From: Stomoxys calcitrans
Taxonomy: Eukaryota; Arthropoda; Insecta; Diptera; Muscidae
Assembly (NCBI RefSeq): GCF_963082655.1
Contig: NC_081554.1
Location: forward strand, 128,966,962 to 129,030,961
DNA: 64,000 nucleotides
Direction: 5' to 3'
Shown here: one piece after another, positions 57,784-64,000 of the stretch
How positions within the stretch are numbered: the first letter of the stretch is position 1
Layout: the number at the start of each line of letters is the position of its first letter
The notes under the pieces: model-generated
The model's input: only the letters and a program-made list of their open reading frames with translations
What the model was told of the DNA's origin: nothing
Database searches by the model: none
Position numbers and translations under genes: made by a program

Positions 57784-58389
57784 AAGTAAGAACATGTTAG
57801 ATTCGCGTTAAGTTCAGTTTCAGCGAAATCGGGCAACAAATTCGCTTTCTATGGGATTAAGACACTAAATTGGATGATCGGTTCATATGGCAGCTATATC
57901 TAAATTTAGTCTGACCTAGACCATATGCTGGACGTAAGATGGGAGGCAAAATAAAAGTCATTCTGTCAAATTTCAGCGAAATCGGGTAATAAATGCAGTT
58001 TTTATGGGCTTAAGACCCTCAATGAGTAGATCGGTCTGTATGACAGCTACATCTGAATATGGACCGATCTAAATTATATTTGAATAGGATATCGGGAGGC
58101 TTTAATCAACTCACTGTTACCAATATCAGCGAAATCGGATAATAATTGCTGCTTTTATGAGCTTAGGACCTTAAATCGGTCTATATCACAGCTATATCTA
58201 CATATGTTCCGATCTGGATCATATTTAAGTCGGATGTCAGGAGGGATAAAACCACTATGAGCCGATTCGGATGAATATCGGGCTCTATATAGCACAACTT
58301 CCTGTTTCAAATTTTAGCGAAATCGGATTTTACGGGCTTAAGACCCTAAATCGCCAGATCGGTCTATATGGCAGCTATATCCAAATGTA

Positions 58390-58419
58390 GTCCCATTGGG
58401 TCCCATTGGGTCCCATTGG
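58390..58419. repeat. 10-bp unit tandemly tripled
   Basis: GTCCCATTGG occurs three times head to tail inside the family B-like element, a local replication-slippage event. Confidence 0.9.
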
Positions 58420-58533
58420 GTATGTGAACATTTTCAACTCAATATCTCAATTTTTGAAGACTGTAGCGTGATTACAACCGACGAACATGTTAAATCGTTA
58501 AATCGTCTTAGAATTTTACGACGATCAGAAATA

Positions 58534-59262
58534 AAGGGTAATTTTTTAAGAGCTATAGACAAGTTTTTAAAAATAAAAACACACGGAATTCATAAAAATG
58601 CTTGAAATCTTTATTTGAATCGATGGTACGGCCCATATAATTTAATATTTGAAGATTATTTCATGCAAATGTTGACCCTGACTGCGCCTCAAATGGTCCA
58701 TCCGCTTATTTTAATTTTGGCATACTCTTTCCAACTATGCGGCTTGTATCTCATGAATAAATGCTTCAATGTTGTGTGGCATTTTTGAAACCACATGTCA
58801 TGCAAGTCAAACTCTCACATTTTGGGCAAAAAAAAGTTAGATATCATCTTACGATAGCGCTCACCATTCACAGTAACGTTACGATTCGCATCATCTTTGA
58901 AGAAGTACGATGGAATGATGCCACCAGCCCATAAACCGCATTAAACTATTACTTTATCTGTACGTATTGGTGGCTCTTGCAATGCTTCTGGCTGATCTTC
59001 ACTCTAAAATCTGCTTATTTACATACCCATTAAGCCAAAAATGAGCTTCGTCGTAAAATGGAAGAAGCGCGCGATCAACTTTCTTAACAGAGCAAGCATT
59101 TTGATATTAAAATTCAATAATTTGTAAGGGTTGTTCGCAAGCGTCGTTCGTGGTATAATTATAGACCAAACTGAAGATGTTTGATAGAGAAACAAAACAC
59201 GAAATGTCCGTGAGCTGTTTAAACCAGTGTTGCCAAAAAATAAAAGCTAAAAAATCACCCTT
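58534..59262 (-). mobile_element. Tc1/mariner-like element with dead transposase, both ends present
   Basis: Ends AAGGGTAATTTTTTA-GAGC-like and, reversed, AAGGGTGATTTTTTAGC. TA precedes the left end (58532-58533); the right flank reads TG, possibly a mutated TA. Minus-strand translation shows LQIIEF, DEAHFWLNGYVNKQ, SEDQPEALQEPP, NRNVTVNGERYRKMISNFF and DMWFQ with stops and two large deletions. Closest to the 22195 copy. Confidence 0.85.
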
Positions 59263-59578
59263 TGTATACTTTGTATGGTCGGAAATGGATATTTCGATGT
59301 GTTGCAAAGTCCTATGGTGGTGGGTATAAAAATATCGTTTAAATTAAGAAATACTATAAGATCTTAAATCGGAGTTCATCACGAAAAGAAAGCTGAAGAG
59401 ACCCACCGCTTAACACACCAAGAAAATTTTGTTAGATAGAGCAGCAAATATGTTTTGGGCGATTTCGGTTCAAATTTCGAAATAGCTCCCATATAAATGT
59501 TCGTCCGATTTAAAGTAACATTACAATAATGTGGCAATTAGTTAATCTATTTTCGAAAAATATGACACGAAGTACTCA

Positions 59579-59932
59579 TGATACACTGAGAAAATCTGTC
59601 CTAATTTGAAAAATTCGAGCCAAAGATTAGCAAATTTACTTTAAAATTTATTCAATTGTCCAAGCTTTGAAGGGAACAATCTTTTGGTGAAAAATATTTT
59701 TCTCATATAAAGGATTTAATTTAATGGTATGTTAATAAGTCCTTAACTTTGCGTCTTGCGGTATTAAAGACAAAAACCTAAAATGAAGGTCAAAATAACG
59801 TTGCAGGTAAGGTTATTTACCTTGGGAGAAGACAACAGTAAACCGTATTTAATGACACAAAATAGCCTTACAAATAGGAGCGTATTTTAATGGCAAATTA
59901 GTTTAGGTTAAGATGCTAAGCTTAGAAAAGTT
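59579..59932 (+). mobile_element. Left member of an inverted element pair
   Basis: Starts ACACTGAGAAAATCTG. Contains AAGTCCTTAACTTTGCGTC, AAAATGAAGGTCAAAATAAC, ACACAAAATAGCCTTAC and AGGAGCGTATTTTAATGG, each found inverted in 60970-61120. The right end is cut by the family A copy at 59935. Confidence 0.72.
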
Positions 59933-59934
59933 AA

Positions 59935-60664
59935 ACAAGTAAGAGCGTGCTAAGTTCGGCCGGGCCGAATATTATATACCCTCCACCATAGATCGCATTT
60001 GTCGAGTTCTATGCGCGGTATCTCTTTTTAGCCAAACAAAGAATATTGAATAACAACTGTTATGGTATTGGAGCTATATCAAGTTATAGTCCGATTCGGA
60101 CCATAAATGACTGCCAAACATTGTAGAAGTCATTGTATATTGTTTCAGTTCATTCGGATATGAAATGCGCCTTGTAGGGGCTCAAGAAGCAAAATCGTGT
60201 GATAGGTTTATATGGGAGCTGTATCAAGCTATTGATCGATTCAGTCCATATTAGACACGTATGTTGAAAGTCACGAGAGAAGCCGTTGTACAAAATCTCT
60301 GCCAAATCGGATGAGAATTGCGCACTCTAGAGGCTCAAAAAGTCAAGATCTCAGATCGGTTCATATGGCAGCTATATCAGATTATGTACCGATTTGTGCC
60401 ATACTTAACACATTTATTGGAAGTCAAAACAAAACACCACGTGCACAATTTCAGTCAAATCGGACGAGAATCGCGCCTTCTAGAGGCTCAAGAAGTCAAG
60501 ACCCAAGATCAGTTTATATGGCAGCTATATCAAAACATCGACCGCTTTGGCCCATTTACAATCCCAACTGACCTATACTAATAAAAAGTATTTATGTGAA
60601 ATTTCAAGCGGCTAGCTTTACTCCTTCGAAATTTAGCGTGCTTTCGACAGACAGACTGACGAAC
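59935..60664 (-). mobile_element. Family A element lying between the inverted pair
   Basis: Tail CAAGTAAGAGCGTGCTAAG-TTCGGCCGGGCCGAA at 59937, TACCCTCCACCATAG, three monomers (steps close to 153), the GCTAGCTTTACTCCTTCG block and a short GACAGACAGACTGACG. The head beyond the microsatellite is replaced by the right member of the pair. Confidence 0.85.
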
Positions 60665-61259
60665 AGTGAAAAGAAATGCAGCGGAACTTCAGTACTAATT
60701 GTACTTGGATTAGGAATTCACAATAGATTTACAAATTTGTTCTAATACATAATAAATGACATATTTTCTTACATGCTATAAATTCATCTCATAATCCACA
60801 ATTTTACTTCAAAATAGTTCAACTTATTCTACAATACAATAAATACTTAAACTATAGGGACAAAATCAAATTTGTTCACTAATTTTACTTCATAGATAAC
60901 TATCCAATTATTATTTTATGAAAAATTCGTTTTAACTTAGCATCTAAAACTACAAAATTTAACATTTAAAGACGCTCCTGTTTATAAGGCTATTTTGTGT
61001 CTTTAACTAAGGTGCACTGTTGTTTTGTCTCAAGGTTAATTTCCAAACTTTCAATGATATTTTGACATTCATTTTGGATATTTGTCTTTAATAAAAAGAC
61101 GCAAAGTTAAGGATTTATTAACCCACCATTTTAAAACGAAAAATTCGTTATTGTTAATGTTTCTTTAAGGAGTTGGAAAATTGATCATCTTTAAATTATG
61201 TTTTCTAATCCTTGGTTCAAATATTTAAAAATAACACAACAGTTTTTTTTTTGAGTGTA
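60665..61259 (-). mobile_element. Right member of the inverted element pair, possibly full length
   Basis: Ends CAGTGAAAAGAAATG and, at the right, TTTTTTTTTTGAGTGTA, forming weak CASTGA(A/G)AA-type inverted ends. Carries the inverse of the 59579 sequence. AT-rich and without a frame, so non-autonomous if mobile. Superfamily not recognised. Confidence 0.6.
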
Positions 61260-61989
61260 TGATTCTGCAAAACTTCAACGTATTGCAAATGGGACGCTGT
61301 TTGTCGGATTATATTTATGAACTCAAAGCAAAAAAAGTTCGTTGTTGTTGTACAATAGAAGGCACATTTGTGTGTGGGGTAGCGATCATCGTCAAGCTCC
61401 ATAGCTGAGCAAGCGCATCCATAGGATAGAGCGCCGCCTTCTCATATCGGGTATCATAGGCTATCAGTATTTAAGACTCGAGATTCTCCACTCGTTATCG
61501 CTGATCGTCCGCGACCACAATTTCAGCTACTCCGTTTACGAAGCACTCCACTGGACGCTCCCGGTAGCTCCCAACTAAGTCACTCGTAGTCCCGTGGTGG
61601 AAACGTCTTAATTAAGATCGTATGTGTTGTAATCCTTTATTATCTCCAGCTTTACATGGGAAGATGTATCCGTTTAGCAAATACATACACAATTTTTTTT
61701 TTTCAAACCAAGTAAACGCAAAATGTTATATTTAACACTTGGTCGGGAGTAACAATAGAATTACTCGCTTGAAACAATAACTTGCAACAAATTAGCATCA
61801 GCCATTGTGACAACGATCAGCAACATCATGACAGCGAGTGACAGCAACAAGAATGTCTACATCATGCGCTTGATTATTATCGTTGATCGTTTGATCAAAT
61901 TTAGCTTTTCGCGATTCATTCAAGCGATTATTATTGCCGTCGCTTCTGCCATCGCCATTGCCATCATCGACGTCGTCATCATAATAAAG
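61260..61989. other. Unique DNA, possible unrecognised LTR or element piece
   Basis: 61400-61640 is notably more G/C-rich than the surroundings (CTGATCGTCCGCGACCAC, CTGGACGCTCCCGGTAGC) and could be part of an unknown element. No frame or terminal repeat supports this. The rest is AT-rich, including GAT/CAT-rich frames at 61798-62049. Confidence 0.35.
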
Positions 61990-63484
61990 CGTTTTTATAC
62001 CCTCCACCATAAGATGGGGGGTATACTAATTTCGTCATTCTGTTTGTAACTACTCGAAATATTCGTCTGAGACCCCATAAAGTATATATATTCTTGATCG
62101 TCGTGACATTTTATGTCGATCTAGCCATGTCCGTCCGTCTGTCCGTCCGTCCGTCCGTCCGTCCGTCCGTCCGTCCGTCCGTCCGTCCGTCCGTCCGTCC
62201 GTCCGTCCGTCCGTCCGTCCGTCCGTCCGTCCGTCCGTCCGTCCGTCCGTCCGTCCGTCCGTCCGTCTGTCTGTCGAAAGCACGCTAACTTCCGAAGGAG
62301 TAAAGCTAGCCGCTTGAAATTTTGCACAAATACTTCTTATTAGTGTAGGTCGGTTGGTATTGTAAATGGGCCATATCGGTCCATGTTTTGATATAGCTGC
62401 CATATAAACCGATCTTGGGTCTTGACTTCTTGAGCCTCTAGAGTGCGCAATTCTTATCCGATTGGAATGAAATTTTGCACGACGTGTTTTGTTACGATAT
62501 CCAACAACTGTGCCAAGTATGGATCACATCGGTCCATAACCTGATATAGCTGCCATATAAACCGATCTTGGGTCTTGACTTCTTGAGCCTCTAGCGTGCG
62601 CAATTCTTATCCGATTGGAATGAAATTTTGCACGACGTGTTTTGTTATGATATCCAACAACTGTGCCAAGTATGGATCAAATCGGTCCATAACCTGATAT
62701 AGCTGTCATATAAACAGATCTTGGGTCTTGACTTCTTGAGCCTCTAGAGTGCGCAATTCTTATCCGATTGGAATGAAATTTTGCACGACGTGTTTTGTTA
62801 TAATATCCAACAACTGTGCCAAGTAAGGCTCAAATCGGTCCATAACCTGATATAGCTGCCATATAAACCGATCGTGGGTCTTGACTTCTTGAGCCTCTAG
62901 AGGGCGCAATTCTTATCCGATTGGAACGGAATTTCGCACGACGTGTTTTTTTATGATACCCAACAACTATGCCAAGTATGGTTGAAATCGGTCCATAACC
63001 TGATATAGCTGCCATATAAACCGATCTTGGGTCTTGACTTCTTGAGCCTCTAGAGGGCACAATTCTTATCCGATTTGAATGAATTTTTGCAGGAAGTATT
63101 TCGTTATAATATCCAATAACCTTGCCAAGTATGGTTGAAATCGGTCCATAACCTGATATAGCTGTCATATAAACAGATCTGGGGATTTGACTTCTTGAGC
63201 TTCTAGAGCAATTCCTATCCGATTTGGCTGAAATTTTGCATGACGTATTTTATTTTTACTTTCAACAACTGTCAAATAAGGTTCAAATCGGTTCATAACC
63301 TGATATAGCTGCCATATAAACCGATCTGGGATCTTGACTTCTTGACCCCTAGAGGTCGCAATGATTATCCGATATGCCTGAAATTTTGTACGACGGATCC
63401 TCTCATGACCATCAACAAACGTGTTTATTATGGTCTGAATCGGTCTATAGCCCGAGACAGATCCCATATAAATCGTTCTCTCTA
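61990..63484 (+). mobile_element. Family A element with seven near-regular monomers
   Basis: Head TTATACCCTCCACCATAAG-ATGGGGGGTATA, (TA)n-TTCTTGATCG at 62086, and an expanded GTCC array. Monomer phases (GATC of CCGATCTTGGG) lie at 62411, 62564, 62717, 62870, 63023 and 63176, all exactly 153 bp apart, then 63323 after a small deletion. Monomers are very similar to each other, indicating recent amplification. The right end is cut by a LINE insertion at 63484. Confidence 0.93.
62129..62275 (+). repeat. (GTCY)n microsatellite with 31 perfect GTCC units
   Basis: 62141-62264 is an uninterrupted run of 31 GTCC units, flanked by GTCT variants. It sits at the fixed GTCY site of the element, where other copies have only 4-8 units. 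The minus-strand translation is a DGRT repeat, which is not a gene. Confidence 0.97.
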
Positions 63485-64000
63485 TTTTATTTTTTTTATT
63501 TTTTTTTTATTTTATTTATTATTACCAATACTAAAGATAGAATCTTATATAATAGTATTGGTGTACAATGTGGTAAATATATAATTGGTTAACAATACGA
63601 TTTGAAATGAAGGTAAAATATAATAATAATAACAAAGTATAAAAGAAATGATGAGGTAAATTTTGAGTAAAAGAGATTAAACAAATAAGTGATATTAATT
63701 TACAATCTATTTTTCAGACATACAACTATAATTTTAATTTGGTTTGCATTATGTTAATAAAATTTAGTTTGAATTTAAATGAGTATGTAATAATGACTTA
63801 AACTGCCGTATGTTGCTGATAGTTTGAATTGTTGGTGGTAGTTGGTTCCAAATGCGGATCGAATTGATAAAAAAGTGATTCTCAGATAGTTGTCTATTAT
63901 GCCGTATCTGTATGATTCGGTTTCCCCGGTTAGAACTGAAAAAAGTTAATCGAGCAAGAAGATAACTAGGAGCTTGCTTGGTAATTATCTTATGTAGCAT
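63484..64000 (-). mobile_element. LINE 3' end (RT C-terminus, 3' UTR, A-rich tail), runs off window
   Basis: A minus-strand frame 64000-63764 is open to the edge and includes IITKQAPSYLLARL, NHFFINSIRIWNQLPPTI and FKSLLHTHL, the C-terminal block of CR1/Jockey-type RTs (APSYL, SIRLWNSLP, FKxxL). About 280 bp of AT-rich 3' UTR follow, then an AAAATAAAATAAAA-like tail at 63484-63520, at the junction with the family A copy. The open frame may be a fairly young copy. Confidence 0.8.

Larger units (their letters stand above)
57784..59332 (-). mobile_element. Family B-like element split by a Tc1-like insertion
   Basis: Tail-like CAAGTAAGAACATGTTAGATT at 57784, four to five monomers (ATCGGTTCATATGGCAGC, GGTCTATATGGCAGCTATAT) and the conserved CTCAATATCTCAATTTTTG block. 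The sequence is interrupted within the (TA)n by 58534-59262 and resumes with TGTATGGTCGGAAATGGATA and a head remnant (GGTGGTGGGTATAAA). The GTCY region is almost lost. Confidence 0.8.

Noticed and set aside
61400..61640. G/C-richer stretch as an LTR or exon
   Set aside because: No terminal repeats, primer site, splice signals or protein similarity could be read; left as unknown.
62050..62403. 117-codon minus-strand frame and shorter overlapping frames with a DGRT/RPSV repeat
   Set aside because: They are direct translations of the GTCC microsatellite and flanking element sequence.

Overview
This is AT-rich, non-coding, repeat-dominated DNA from the nuclear genome of a higher fly. I infer a calyptrate or muscid-type dipteran for three reasons. 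Numerous interspersed elements carry the mini-me/INE-1 (DINE-1) signature, that is, a TACCC...GGGTA hairpin, then a (TA)n stretch before TTCTTGATC, then a (GTCY)n microsatellite. There are tRNA-derived SINEs of a type I associate with muscids. There is also a mix of RTE-, LOA-like, Tc1/mariner-like, hAT-like and Ty3/gypsy-like elements. I found no host protein-coding gene with exons. Every reading frame I could identify belongs to a transposable element, and most are broken.

Layout. 1-3 kb: the 5' end of an LTR retrotransposon on the minus strand (gag with a RING-type zinc finger, a tRNA-Lys primer-binding site, and an LTR whose far end is uncertain). 4-15 kb: INE-1-like elements of three related families (called A, B and C here), interrupted by a TA-flanked MITE (9634-9865) and a non-autonomous hAT-like element with an 8-bp target duplication (10840-11610). 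16-20 kb: a LINE RT fragment with a 92-bp foldback, then a decayed LOA-like LINE (17.0-20.2 kb) split by a deleted Tc1-like element. 21-27 kb: a SINE with clear target duplications, a dead Tc1-like transposase, two B copies and a LINE fragment. 28-30.6 kb: a nearly full-span but broken RTE-type LINE on the minus strand. 31-44 kb: a second SINE, many A/B/C copies, a mariner MITE, and RNase H-bearing LINE fragments. 45-46 kb: a separate G/C-rich tandem array (family D). 47-64 kb: more LINE pieces, A/B copies, another Tc1-like element, an inverted pair of element arms around an A copy, and finally an A copy with a 31-unit perfect GTCC microsatellite and seven near-identical monomers, cut by a LINE 3' end that runs off the window.

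The main structural theme is the internal monomer of the INE-1-like elements. Families A, B and C differ in their ends and much of their sequence, yet all are built from tandem monomers with a period of about 153 bp (exactly 153 in many consecutive steps), sharing the core GAGCTATATCnAAATCTGAACCGAT. Because 153 is 51 codons, the arrays throw up many spurious 51-residue-periodic reading frames. Family names A-D are my own labels; assignments to named clades rest on recognised motifs and not on a database search.
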